A stretch of DNA of 64,000 bases from Salvator merianae (GCA_003586115.2 QVOM02000074.1:2478362-2542361); one strand, 5' to 3'. Shown: positions 33,337 to 44,909, counted from the first letter of the stretch. Made by a program: numbers and translations. Notes: generated by a model not told the origin, from the letters alone.

Positions 33337-33819
33337 GGCCCTTTCTGCACTTACCTGCCTTAAGTCTGGATCATTGGATCTGGAATAGCCGGGTCCCCTG
33401 ATCCAGACCACAGGACAGTATAGGCAAGATCAGCCCATCCTGCAGTCTTGAAACTCACATGAGCTTTGCAGCTGCACTCACATGCTTCTGAGGGCTAGGA
33501 AAAAAGTTCCTAGCCTTACAGCCTCTGGGAGGAGTGAGCCACTGAAATGCACCCCCCAGTAATCCTGAACATGGGATTTTTCACACCTCACATGTTCTGG
33601 ATCAGGGCCGCTGGTGGACTGGTAAGCCCAATTAAATGGGTCTACAGTGAACCAGATTAAGTCCTCCTTTAATCTGGATCATGCTATTTCTAATGCAGAC
33701 AGAATGGACCAACGGGGTGACATAGCCTCATAGATCTGGATCAGCGTGCAGATCTATGAGGGCTAGATGTGTACTACATGGAGTCTTAATCTACATTAAG
33801 GATCCATGCAGAAAGAGTC
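33337..33819. mobile_element. Non-autonomous DNA element (MITE), GGCCCTTTCTGCA ends
   Basis: The left end is GGCCCTTTCTGCACTTA and the right end CATGCAGAAAGAGTC, an inverted pair with 2 mismatches in the first 12. It interrupts the minus-strand CR1 linker (IRNAKEDFEDLI and upstream). Flanking trinucleotides TAT and TGT differ at one base, compatible with a decayed 3-bp duplication of Harbinger type. The interior includes repeated GATCTGGATCA-like motifs and inverted partners. Confidence 0.6.
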
Positions 33820-34350
33820 TGTGTTTCTTCCTGTATGCCAAATGGACAAGCCGTCCATTTTCTAAATGAGCTTTTCTTGTATGCAGTATGGTATCCTCTT
33901 CTTTTTGGTATGCATTCTAATTGAGTCTCCATTATTGTATTTTTAAGTAATCTCCATGCAGTTTGGACTCTTCTAACTTTATCTTTCATTTTCCTCTTTA
34001 TTAGTTTCCTCATTTTGATGAAGTTTAAGGTTTTTGTGTTAAATTTTATTGATAACTTACTGTCTATATTTAAGTCAAATGTTATTAATTGTGGTCACTG
34101 TTGCCTGTTTGGATCAGCCAGAGTTACATCTTGTACCAGATCCTGGGCATTATTTAGGATCAAGTTCAAGATCTCTTTTCCCTTGACTGGTTCCACAACC
34201 ATCTGTTCTAGGGAACATCTAGCATGTCTAGAAATTTTATCTCTCTCATGAGTGGAAAAAGAGTTCACTCAGTCTATGTAAGGGTAGTTTGGTTAGAGGG
34301 TGATAGCATGTCCCTAATATTAGACTTGCTTTTTAGGCTGATATCCTTAT

Positions 34351-34729
34351 CTTTTTTACCATTTTGTTACTATTCACATTAGTTTTACTTCTTAAATAAT
34401 CATTTAATATTTTTTTAAAAACTTAATGTTACCTTTACAGTCCAATAGGCACATGAGCTGCTTAAAACGACCTTTCTTTTCACAGCTGAGGAATGGGGCT
34501 CCTTCCTAGCTCCTTTGAACCAAGAGCAACTTCAAGCCCTTCCTCCCTCAGATGATGTGCTCAAGTGTCTTCTCCTTCTGACCCTGTGCTCAGACTAGCT
34601 TAGAAACCAGGCCCATCAAGCAGATAAACCAGCCACACACCAAGTGCCCAACGTATCTCCAAAACCCAGAAGATCCATCCCACAAACTTACCAGAGCACC
34701 AGCAGTTATTCCTCCAAATATCTCTGCTA
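34351..34729. repeat. Unassigned flank with a duplicated segment
   Basis: 34482-34600 resembles 36236-36345: both contain CAGCTGAG-AATG-GGCTCCT, CTAGCTCCTTTGAA and TCTCCCTCAGA. The remainder is unassigned. Confidence 0.5.
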
Positions 34730-34737
34730 ACCCCCTA
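34730..34737. repeat. Target-site duplication, left copy (ACCCCCTA)
   Basis: Exact 8-bp match to 36151-36158, flanking CAGTGGCGTAGCGA and its inverted partner. Confidence 0.85.
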
Positions 34738-36150
34738 CAGTGGCGTAGCGAGCCACTTTGACACCCGGGGCTACTCACCGTTTTGACGCCCGGGGCTAGG
34801 GGCGGTGCCAGCGAGTGCGCATGCGTGTGGGCGGTGCCAGCGAGTGCGCATGCGTGTGGGCGGGGCCAGCGACTGCACATTCGTGTGGGCGGGGCCAGCG
34901 ACTGCGCATGCGTGTGGGCGGGGCCAGCGAGCGCGCATGCCCCACTCGTCGCCCCGGCCAGCGGCGGCCTCGCTCGTTGCCCTGGCCCGCCTGGCGGGGA
35001 TCGCGCTCCTCGCCCCGACCCGCCCGGCAGCGGCCTCGCTCCTCGCTCCGGCCCGCGCAGCGGGGATCGCGCTCCTCACTCCGGCCCGCCCGGCGGCGGC
35101 CACGCTCCTCGCCCCGGCCCGCCCGGCGGCGGCCACGCTCCTCGCCCCGGCCCGCCCGGCGGCGGCCACGCTCCTCGCCCCGNNNNNNNNNNNNNNNNNN
35201 NNNNNNNNNNNNNNNNNNNNNNNNNNNNNNNNNNNNNNNNNNNNNNNNNNNNNNNNNNNNNNNNNNNNNNNNNNNNNNNNNNNNNNNNNNNNNNNNNNNN
35301 NNNNNNNNNNNNNNNNNNNNNNNNNNNNNNNNNNNNNNNNNNNNNNNNNNNNNNNNNNNNNNNNNNNNNNNNNNNNNNNNNNNNNNNNNNNNNNNNNNNN
35401 NNNNNNNNNNNNNNNNNNNNNNNNNNNNNNNNNNNNNNNNNNNNNNNNNNNNNNNNNNNNNNNNNNNNNNNNNNNNNNNNNNNNNNNNNNNNNNNNNNNN
35501 NNNNNNNNNNNNNNNNNNNNNNNNNNNNNNNNNNNNNNNNNNNNNNNNNNNNNNNNNNNNNNNNNNNNNNNNNNNNNNNNNNNNNNNNNNNNNNNNNNNN
35601 NNNNNNNNNNNNNNNNNNNNNNNNNNNNNNNNNNNNNNNNNNNNNNNNNNNNNNNNNNNNNNNNNNNNNNNNNNNNNNNNNNNNNNNNNNNNNNNNNNNN
35701 NNNNNNNNNNNNNNNNNNNNNNCCCGGCGGGGGCCTCGCTCCTCGCCCCGGCCCGCCCGGCGGGGATCGCGCTCCTCGCCCCAGCCCGCCCAGCGGTGGC
35801 CACGCTCCTCGCCCCGACCCGCCCGCCGGCGGCCTCGATGGCCCTACCTGCACGTATGTGCGCTCGCTGGCTCCGCCCACACACACGCCGGCAGGCCGGG
35901 CGACAAGCCCAGCCGCCACGGGCCGCCGCGGGCTGGGGCGACAAAGCGACGAGCACGTCCGTCGCCGGGCGGGCCGGGGCGACGAGTGTGGCCGCCGCTG
36001 GGCGGGCCGCCCGGGGCGACGAGCGCGGGCGCCCGGGGCGGCGAGCGAGGGCGCCGGTGGGCGGGGCCTTGGCTCAATGGGCCGGACGCCCCGGAAAACG
36101 CGCCGCCCGGGGCGCTCCGCCCCCCCCACCCCACCTTCGCTACGCCAGTG
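34738..36150. mobile_element. Non-autonomous hAT element filled with CpG-rich minisatellite
   Basis: The left end CAGTGGCGTAGCGA and the right end TCGCTACGCCAGTG match at 13 of 14 bases as inverted repeats, with an exact 8-bp duplication. The interior is extremely G+C- and CpG-rich. A ~29-bp unit (GCGAGTGCGCATGCGTGTG with variants) is repeated about five times at 34808-34945. A ~33-bp unit (CACGCTCCTCGCCCCGGCC with variants) repeats from about 34940 to the gap and again from 35722. The long ORFs in several frames and both strands follow from lack of stop codons in GC-rich repeats and are not genes. It contrasts sharply with the AT-rich flanks. Confidence 0.85.
35183..35722. other. Assembly gap (540 N)
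   Basis: A run of N inside the minisatellite. The true length of the array is unknown, because assemblies commonly fail or collapse at GC-rich tandem repeats. Confidence 1.
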
Positions 36151-36158
36151 ACCCCCTA
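36151..36158. repeat. Target-site duplication, right copy (ACCCCCTA)
   Basis: Exact partner of 34730-34737. Confidence 0.85.
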
Positions 36159-38053
36159 TTACTTTTCCTTCCCTTTTCTCTCAAGAGTGCAGCCTTCTTC
36201 CATTAGAGTACACACTCAAACTGACTTTGCTTCTCCCAGCTGAGTAATGTGGCTCCTCCCACTAGCTCCTTTGAATGAGAAGCAACTGCAAGCCCCTTCT
36301 CCCTCAGACCATATCTTCAAGGAACTTCTGTCTCCAGAATCAAACCACCAGTAGGTGGACAAATGAATCTTACAACCAACACAAAGCAGTGTATCTATGA
36401 ATATAACAAAGATCTGCCAAAATATAGTTAAACTGACTCAATTTCTATGTTGTCCTCCCTCTCACCTAGGCTTGTTAACAGCAGACTAGCTGTCCAGTGG
36501 GAGGTTCAGGGTTTTGGGGTTTTTTTTGGTTTTATGGTTAATGCCATCTATACTGCTAAGAATGAAGTGGTTTCTGTGATTCTTTCAAACTGAATCTAAG
36601 CAATAGCTGCAGCCTGTTTTTCCGTCTTCAAATGAGCATATAGCCCAGGCAACTGAAGGTAACTGCAGAGGCTCATGGCTATTCAGTATCTGAAGCTGAC
36701 TTCTCTATATTGCAGACTGATTTAACTCTCTTAAGTGAGTTCTTAAAGAAAGGTCATCATCATAATTGCCATCTCTCCAAATAGTCTACTCCTTCATGGT
36801 TTATTGAATGAAGAAATCAGTTTTGGTATTATGTTTTATAAATATGACAAATTTGATACGTCAGTGAATTAATGCTCTGTCCCTCAAGATAATTTTTAAA
36901 AATGACTTTTCTTTAAATTTAGTATTTTCACTCCTCTGTGTCTTCCATAGTACTTTCCCATTATTTTCAAATACAATTAAACATGCATAATTATGTATGT
37001 GTGCTTATAAGAAATTAATGTTGTCCTAAGATAATATTCATGCACTCAGCAGCATTGCAACTAATGATCCAGAGTGAGTTACTATCCTTTAGGACTGTGG
37101 GATGTGACAGTCAGTTTTCATGGTAACAAAAAAGGAAGTATCATTACATCAATTGCCCTCAGCTTTTCTCTTTGCACAGTCACCATAATTAGAGAAAAAG
37201 TCTAAGCACAACGAGGGAGTCTTGCTCTTTTATGGTTTGCAATGTGTGATTTGTACCTATGCATGGAAGTTAGCCACCTGTTCCGTCTTTATGCATATTC
37301 ATTCAGTAATCATTGTAGTATTGGTCAGACATAACTAAAAAGGGGCTACAGCATCACAGCCTTGATTCTGCCTGTCCGTGTTGCTTACCTAGGTGGTGTC
37401 CACAGATAACTGATGTGAGTGAACAAAGCTGAAGCTTCCTATTATGCCGACCTCCCCCACCCTGCAGTTCCAGTCCATGAGGTGTGACTGGTATCTGCCA
37501 AGTCTTAGGGTATGATCAGACACACTTAATGAGGTGCCCTCTGAGTGAATTTGAAGCTGTAAGGACAGACATTTTCTCCCTAAATTTTCCTTGTCCCGTC
37601 TCAAAGTCTGGAAATGGCTGCTTCTTCGTCATTTGGGGTTTAAGAACACTGGGGGGGTCTCTTTCTTTTAATGTGATTGGGTGGGAAGCTACATAAGCAT
37701 AGAGGAGGGAAATGGAGTCAATCACGGCATGAGAACAAATGTTGCCACCAAGCAACCAATCAGGGCAGCAGAAAGCTGGGCAGACAAGTGACCAATTAGT
37801 GGCAAGCGCTCATTGTGTAGGAAATCATTGCTGGACTTGGAGGCAAAGAGCACTAAAGTGAGAAAAATGAGGTAGGCTTATTTCTTTTAACTGCTTATTA
37901 GGTTTTTTTAGTGCCTATGGAAGGCATACTTTTTCTTAAATGGGTGTGTCTCTGTGTAAATCAGTAGTGTAGATCTGCATCTATCCACAGACAGAGTCTG
38001 ATGCAAAAATATGGGTGTGGATAAACATATTCATCTGCAAGAGAGAATCATTC

Positions 38054-38060
38054 CGCGCGC

Positions 38061-38088
<28 letters not shown>
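38054..38088. repeat. (CG)n-(TG)n microsatellite
   Basis: CGCGCGC followed by about 13 TG dinucleotides. Alternating purine-pyrimidine sequence. Confidence 0.95.
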
Positions 38089-38091
<3 letters not shown>

Positions 38092-38975
38092 CCAGGGAAT
38101 GATTAAACAAGTCTATGCCTATCCCAAGATCTTTCACTAGGCAAGACATCCAGCTTTGATCAACATTCCCAGACCCTACAAAGAATGACTCTGTACAGCT
38201 GCTTGATATGCCGTTGAGCAAATTTCATTATTAAAACTGTATGGTGAGTTGAGGCCCCATATGTTCCTGATTTCACAGATTTTAAAAATAGAAAGTGAAA
38301 GCTCTCAGCTGGGAAATGCAGCTGTTCTTTAAAAATCTGTGAAAAACAGGGCCAAAACTCGCAGTTCATAAAAGCAGCATGTTTTCAACTACAGCTGAAA
38401 GAGGAGTTCCTTTCTTTCCCATTTAGAGTATAAGCAAGTTGGGGAGGGAGAATAACAGTCATTTAGCATATCTTTCCCATTTCTACATCTGTACGAATAA
38501 CTTTATTTAACCCTCCCCACCTTCTGCTAAACAGAAGCAGATTTAACTATAAGTCTTCTGCAATGTCAGAAACTCTTGCCCAGAAATGTTCATCTCAGAA
38601 GCCAGTAACATGGATTTGATTGTTGTCTTGACACTGCCCTTTTTCATGCATAAATTGTCTAATAGTGGTGCTGGTAGGGAATTCAATGACATTTTTTATA
38701 TTACAATACTACTAAATGATTTGCAGTGCTATGGGAAACAAATCTACTCAAAAGCATTAAGAGCTACTAAGTTGAACAGGTTTTGATCTAGGGGAAGTGA
38801 GTATTAAGTTGTAGCCCCAGATTATCTTAATCTGGTCCCAAGAGACTGCAGAAAATTGTACCCTATTTATTTGCATTATGAGAATTAGCACCATATGCCC
38901 TAACCAAGTACATTACTTTGTCCTTAAGGTTATGCATGTTCAGACCTGGGACTATTGCAATCATAGCACAAAAAT

Positions 38976-39036
38976 TCCTTCCTTCCTTCCTTCCTTCCTT
39001 CCTTCCTTCCTTCCTTCCTTCCTTCCTTCCTTCCTT
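38976..39036. repeat. (CCTT)n microsatellite
   Basis: About 15 uninterrupted CCTT units. Confidence 0.95.
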
Positions 39037-39111
39037 CATCACAAGCACACAAAACTGAGGGTGCCTCTAGATGGCAGAAGGCAATCATGGACTGTTTCTT
39101 AGGTCTGCCAA

Positions 39112-39240
39112 CTTCTTTTGTCATTGCTCCTCTAGCAAATACCCAGATGCCAGCCAAGCATGCATGCACTTCCCTTTGTATTTTGTTTGTGTGCTTGGCT
39201 GACATCCAGTTATTTGCAAGAGGAACAATCACAAAAGGAG
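39112..39240. repeat. Long inverted repeat (fold-back element)
   Basis: 49-bp arms 39112-39160 and 39192-39240 around a 31-bp loop. The left arm ends GCCAGCCAAGCA and the right begins TGCTTGGCTGACATCC. The far ends are CTTCTTTTGTCATTG and CAATCACAAAAGGAG. By eye about 8 mismatches in 49. It is compatible with a small MITE. Confidence 0.75.
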
Positions 39241-39332
39241 GTAAATAATCACTATTCTGAGAAACCCATCATCATGACTGGATTTCCTGTAATGGTGACT
39301 TTACAGAATATTGCTTCCATATCCCAGACTAT

Positions 39333-40385
39333 GGGCCTGTTCGCACTTCTCACCATAGAATGGGCTAATTAACCCATTCTACGGTGGAACTGTCTGCACT
39401 ATGGGGCCAAAAAACTTACCTGAAGCATGTGCGAACGCTGGTAGCTGTGCTTGATCCTTGCCATGATAGCAGCCAACAAGCATCTGGTCACTGCCATGGC
39501 AACTGGCAGCAGCCCCAGGCGCTTGCATGTGCACGCACAATGGGCAATGGGGCCTACCCCTTCGTGCTGGCTCTAATCGGGCCACGATGCTGCGATTGGG
39601 CCTGGGACACTAGATGGGGCTGCACTGCCCTCCATCTGGCGTTCTGGTGCCCAGTTGTGGGCACGAAGGACAGTTGCTGCGGCAGCAGCCTCCAAGCATC
39701 GGGCTGTTGCCATGGCAACTGGAAGGTCTGCACAGTGCGCAGGCATGACATGGATCATGCCTGTGCACTGGGGCCCTCACCACAGCACCATTGGGCCCGG
39801 CCCGATTGGGGTGATCAGACTGCCCCGATTGGGGTGCCGCAGGCCCAGTCAGTTACGCCCGATGGTGCTACAGCGAGGGGCTCAGTGCGCAGGCATGATG
39901 AGGATCACATCTGTGCACTGCGCGGGCCTCCCGGTCACCATGGTAGCAGCCCGACGCTTGCAGGCCACTGCCACAGCAGCCATCGTTTGCACCCGCAATC
40001 GGGCACCAGAACACTGGATGGGGCATAGCGCGGCCTCATCCAGCATCCCAGACCTGATTGCAAAGTTGTGGGCCCGACTGAGGCCTCGTACAGCCCAGTC
40101 GGGCCCACATGAAGGGGTTGGCCCCATTGTCCATTGTGTGTGCATGATCACGACATCATGCATGCGTGATGGGCGGGTCCATGGCCCAGAAGATGGCTGC
40201 CGCTGCCGTGGTGCAGGTAAGTGTGAACGGATCCTTACCTGAAGCTCACTTTGAGCTTCAGGCAAGGAACTGGACTGCTACTTAGTGTACCAGAGGTAGT
40301 AGCGATCGGCAGCCATCTTCTGATGCGAACGCACTTTACTAGTGAGCATTCCTGACACTCACTACTATCAAGTGCGAACAGGCCC
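39333..40385. mobile_element. Harbinger-like non-autonomous element, longest family member
   Basis: The ends are TGGGCCTGTTCGCACTT at 39332-39348 and its exact reverse complement at 40370-40386, a perfect 17-bp inverted terminal repeat. A subterminal hairpin follows the left end (TAGAATGGG ... CCCATTCTA). The interior is GC-rich with recurring TTGCCATGGCAACTGG, GGCCCGATTGGG and TGCGCAGGCATGA motifs. The three overlapping ORFs in it are compositional. No transposase is present. The target duplication is not clear (flanks CTA and AAA). The termini resemble the GGGNCTGTTYG pattern of PIF/Harbinger. Confidence 0.75.
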
Positions 40386-43300
40386 AAAACGTGGGATTCC
40401 TAATATAATCCCAAGAGAACTGTGGGTTTACCCCATGCCTGGAGACACCCTGATTTTGCTTGTTTTCACAATGAAGCAAAGAGAAACATGGGCTGGGAAT
40501 GTGGCAAGGGTGACATCATATTATGGTGTTGGAGCAATACTACATGGCAAGTAGCTTTGTACGATAAACTTTTCATAAGGGCTATAAACCTGCCTGTCAC
40601 ACTTCTCACAAAGCAATATTTTGTGTAAGAGAAATCACTATGGGCTTCTGAGCTGGGAAGGAAAGAATAAGTAGGCAATCTCTGACAGGTGACATGTCAT
40701 ATATTTCACACTTTCAGATGATTTTGATGTGTTATGAAGATACATAATGAAAGATGTGGTAAGTGTCCAACCAGACTTAGTTGCATAATCTGATTCTTTT
40801 CAATCTTCCAGGTTTTCAATTGGCATAGGGCCAGGGCAACCTGTACTCATCCCCATGCCAATTGGGTCATCAGGGCACCGCTCCAACAATTAGGTCATCC
40901 TGCTACCGTTGGAACAGAAAGCTGGTGTATCTGGTATGTGTGACCTCTTGCTAACCTCTGACCAACCTATTGGACGCAAGTAGATGTGGGCTAGCCCACA
41001 CAACAACACATGGAGATCACCTGTCATCATGTCAGAGAGCTTCTGAGCAAGGAACTTCAGATTTAGGAAAGAAGGCTGTCTACAGCTGCTGGATCATCTT
41101 CTGCAGGCTTTATATATCATTGAGCAGGCAGGAGGCATTGCCTTTGCCTCAGCTTATTCACCTGACTTATCCTTGACTTTCCAGGGGGCTGGCCGTGGAT
41201 ATCTGTGAGAAATTGATGGGAAGGGAAAAACTGGCTCTGGCTGATTGCCCACTGGCTCTTTCTGAAGAGTACTAGAGGACTGGGGGAATTGTGACTGCCA
41301 TGCCTCCTAGGAAACAAACCCACCTATGATTGTTTGCCTGGGCTGAGGAGAGAATCTTATAAATGAATACTGAAGAAATTGGAGGAGTGTAATTCTTCTG
41401 TGCATTTTGTATTCTTGTGTTAGCAGATGGACTGTGGATAAGTCATGGGGAGTGATGAAAGAAGAAAATAACAAGTGGATGAGGCACAGAAAGGCAACCT
41501 TTTCCCCACTGCCTTCGATATTCTTACTGACCTCCACAGGTACCCCTGAAGAAATGCAGATATGTTAATGCTGGTAGATAGGGATTAGAGGCAGGCTGGA
41601 AATATCACACTCACAGGCAAGGCTAACATTAGTATTATTTGTATCCATCTACAAAGTATGCATTTAGTCCTTTCTAGTGTGCCCTGAAAAGCCAGTCTCA
41701 GACCACTCTAAATATAGGTTCGCTTCTTATGAAGCTATCAGTTAGGATGTGTCTGTCATGTGCTTTTCCCATTTACATGTATGGATGTTATATACTGTGT
41801 TATATATACCCATGTATTTTATGTATCTTATGTAACCAAATAACCATAATAGCACACAGGATGTAGCTCTGAGAAAAGAGGAGGGATGGCAATGGAGCAA
41901 GGGGAGGATCAAACAGCTTAGTGGTGGCACCGAGGTGAGCAGCCATATCAAGGCCATATGACTGCTGGGATACTGGTTTTGATCTTCTGGTATGAGAACA
42001 CAAATTCTTAGCGCTTTGATCCCATGGAGGGGATGGATAGTTTTAGGCTATACTGGAGGCAAATGTGTAATGAGTTTTGTTTTCAGCAAGGTTCAGATAT
42101 TGCATGTTGAGTACTTACACTTTAATAACTTCTTTGTTACCTAGAAGATGTGGATTATATCTAAGTCCAAGCTCTGACTGGGGCTGGATGAAGCCAGCAG
42201 CCATGGCAGCCAGTACAGGGGCTGGAGAGCTTCATTCAAATGGTCAAGATTCCATTTTATCCACCAGTGTCTCCTGGAACATTTTAGCATTCCTTTATGC
42301 ACTCTAAACTCCATGTTATCAGGTAGTATTGGTATTCCATGACTGTCAGACAATGCTGCCTTGAATTGATGCAGCTGATCAGAAAGTTGCCCAAAATGCT
42401 GTAAGAGGCAACCCCATCTGGTACACGGCCATTAACCTTTGGCCTGGGGGCAACAGGCCTAAATGAGAGAAATTGCATATTTTTAGGAAGGTGCGACCAT
42501 TTAGACTTTAGATATCTAACAAATCAAATTAAGTATTCTCTTTAACTTTGTATGCAGAATTATAACAATTTATCAGCTTGGTTATCAACTTATCTCTGCT
42601 TATCAGATTATTTATGGTTCAATTAATAGCTGACAAATGTGAGATGATGATCCAATAGGTAGAACAAAATGTGAGTGGTGCAAAAACCATGACTAGATTA
42701 TGCACTCTAAGTGTCATTTTGTGCAACTACCATCTGCCTGAACATGCCCATGCTGAAAAATATAAGTATTTTAACATTGTGGTTTTGGTTGATTCTTTAC
42801 CAAAAAGAAAAAAAAAAGAAGTCAATTGCAAAAAACTGATGAGTGATTGTGAAATCAAATAAACAAGAATATGATCCTGCCTCTTCCAATGGTTCCCATG
42901 AGAGAAAGCAGCCTTGAAAAACAATTTTCTGTGGTCAAAAGCTGTTTTAGTTTTGTCTACATTTGTTCAATTTGCTCTCACAGAAGCTTGGTGGAAGTAC
43001 AATGCAAAAGCAGTCTGGGCTGAGGAAGGAAGGCAAAGAGAACCCAGAAGGTGGATGGACTGGAGAACTGGTCAGAGGCTTGGAATATGGTAGGAGACAG
43101 AAGCAGGACTGAACATAGGGTTGTGGACTGACTGATATCAGGAGAAGAGAGGAGCTTAAGGGCTAAAAAATACAGGAGTAAGAAGAAGTTGATACAAGAG
43201 CAGCAGTTACAAGATCTGGAATAACTCTTAAGAGAATAGAGGAGTTTAGCAACTTAGTAATAGAAGAAAAGAGGAGCTTGGCAATTCAAAGGACACAAAG

Positions 43301-43569
43301 TGAAGTTGGGTACTTCACATGGCACTAGCGTAAGGTCAAGCTAGGATCTCCTTAAGAGTTGGCAGTGTCTTACAGGATTGTGATGGTCACCCACCTTTCC
43401 TCAGTAAGCCAGACATAGATTTCCTGATGCCTTGCTAATTAAGTGTTGCTAGTACTATATAGCTTTGTAGAATCACACAGAACAAGATAGTTTTTTAGGA
43501 TTTGACTATTCCTATTGGTGTTATTTTGTTCTTGTTTGCCTAGTTTACCTGACAACTGATAACCTGATA
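40386..43569. other. No recognised gene or repeat
   Basis: Unassigned, moderately AT-rich sequence. None of the 60-76-aa ORFs shows a domain. Confidence 0.4.
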
Positions 43570-43633
43570 ACCCGAGTCTTTGGAGAGGGGCGGCATATAA
43601 ATCCAATTAATAAATAAATAATAAATAATAACC
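43570..43633 (+). mobile_element. CR1/L3-type LINE 3' tail
   Basis: CCGAGTCTTTGGAGAGGGGCGGCATATAAATCC-type end followed by (AATA)n, the characteristic 3' terminus of this LINE type. Only the tail is present. Confidence 0.7.
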
Positions 43634-43639
43634 TGCTCT

Positions 43640-44470
43640 GATAAATTTATAAGCTATTTTGAGGATAAAGTTGCTCATCTCTATGCCAACTTAAGCACCT
43701 CCATTGAGGTGTCCAGAGGGGTGTCTTGTCTGATTTTGTGGGATCACTTTCAATTTTTGAGCCTGAGGGGGAGGACAAGACACTTGTGGCTGTCTGGCCT
43801 CTAACATGCATTATAGACCTTTGCCTGTTTTGGCTTATTAGAGCTAGTTCCACTGCCTTGAAAGAGGTAGTGGTTTGTCCACTTCAGAAAAAGCCCTCCC
43901 TGGATGTAGAGGTTTGTTCTAACTATTGTCCAGTAGTACCTCCTTTCTGGGTAAGGTTCTGGAAAAGCTTGTATCTGTGAAATTACAGGTGTTCTTGGAT
44001 GAAACTGATTATCTGGACCCATTTCAGTCTGGGTTCCAGTCGAGATTTGGGACAGAATCAGTCTTGGTTGCCTTGAAGGGTGACCTGTTGCAGAAAAATG
44101 ACAGAAGGAGTGTGACTCTTTTGATCCTGCTTGATCTGTCAGTACTTTTGATACTGTAAATCACAGTATCCTCCTGAATTGCCTATATGGGATTGGGAAG
44201 TACTGTATTAAAATGCTTCCACTCCTACCTGCAGAGATGAGCTTAGAGAGTAGAGTTGGATGATTGTGCCTCAGGAGTCCGGAGCTGAGTTGTGGGGTAC
44301 CCCAGGGCACTAATTTATCCCCAATCCCCATAGATATGAAGTGGGAGAGGCCATTAGGAGTTTTGGAGTGAAGTATGCAGATGACATCTAATTACACTCC
44401 ACTACATCTGAGTCAGGAGATGACTACATCTGAATATCCAGAAGCACTACCGGGACACAGAGATGGCCTG
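43640..44470 (+). mobile_element. CR1/L3-type LINE, RT fragment
   Basis: Plus-strand frames read KVLEKLVSVKLQVFLDETDY with FQSGFQSRFGTESVL (about 43960-44065), then LLILLDLS (motif A region, about 44120), GVPQGT near 44300, and a motif near 44365 with YADD changed to SMQMT in one frame. These are the RT fingers-palm motifs of the same LINE type as 59830. The element is truncated at both ends; at 44478 an unrelated repeat begins. Confidence 0.7.
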
Positions 44471-44477
44471 GATGAAC

Positions 44478-44735
44478 AATTAAAGCAGTAGGCTTGCCTG
44501 TTGTAATGTATGACTGTAAAGGTTGGGCACTGAGAAAGAGAGGAAAGAACCTGGGACTCCATCATGACAATTCTTTTATGTAGAGCTATTACCTGTAAAA
44601 GGATAAAGACAAAAGTCTGGGAGAATAGTAAGATAAGGTAAGCATTCCTTAGATGGATACACCAATCTCTTTCCAGATCCACAAGTTGATTCACTGGAGT
44701 TTCTCTTGTATTTTTTGATGAAGATATAATATATA
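44478..44735 (+). repeat. Interspersed repeat, copy 2 (possibly RTE-BovB-derived)
   Basis: Matches 6106-6355 along its length and reads IKAVGLPVVMYDCKGWALRK, near the BovB VFPVVMYGCESW motif. The Copia element inserted into its ATATATG end. Confidence 0.6.
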
Positions 44736-44737
44736 TG
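44733..44737. repeat. Copia target-site duplication, left copy (ATATG)
   Basis: Exact 5-bp match to 50902-50906, immediately outside the two LTR ends. Confidence 0.85.
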
Positions 44738-44909
44738 TGTTGGTATGTGAAACAAGATTTAATGTCTTGAACACAAGGCACTTTAAGATTTGCAAAAAGG
44801 AAGAACTGCAAGTCATGCTTACATAATATCCAGGTGTTGAAAAGGTCAAGACCAATTAAGTTATTAGTTGACCTCAATTATCCAAAAGCAATGATTGGAT
44901 GTATATATG

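Larger units (their letters stand above)
31565..34350 (-). mobile_element. CR1-clade LINE, interrupted twice
   Basis: The minus strand reads, from the right: CKAAIRNAKEDFEDLI and FFMYIRSRNPIKKAVGSLAN (33300-33150), TEDDRGHMPI, LNFQKAFDKVPHK (RT motif A, about 33010), and then SKFADDTRLFRVV (catalytic FADD) and TDQERDLGVLVQLNEG with EYCV and ATKMI (32360-31841). This is the standard CR1 order from linker to C terminus. The 3' UTR runs to about 31565. The copy is split by an L1 tail at 32497-32965 and by a MITE at 33337-33819. It is distinct from the YADD-type LINEs elsewhere in the window. Confidence 0.75.
36159..39111. other. No recognised gene; microsatellites
   Basis: Holds the second copy of the flank repeat (36236-36345), (CG)n/(TG)n at 38054-38088 and (CCTT)n at 38976-39036. 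No ORF has protein-family features. The Lys-Glu-Gly-Arg ORFs near 38990 are translations of the tetranucleotide. Confidence 0.5.

Noticed and set aside
34771..36243. Very long ORFs (up to 486 aa) on both strands across the GC-rich region
   Set aside because: They overlap in several frames, run through 540 N, and translate tandem repeats into Ala/Arg/Pro/Gly runs. Lack of AT-rich stop codons explains them.
37484..37755. GGGTATGATCAGACACACTT near 37507 as a MITE terminus
   Set aside because: No inverted partner or target duplication was found.
38863..39232. Lys-Glu-Gly-Arg and Phe-Leu-Pro-Ser repeat proteins
   Set aside because: Translations of the (CCTT)n microsatellite.
39384..40265. Overlapping 127-214-aa ORFs
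   Set aside because: They lie wholly in a GC-rich MITE interior, occur in several frames and both strands, and show no domain.
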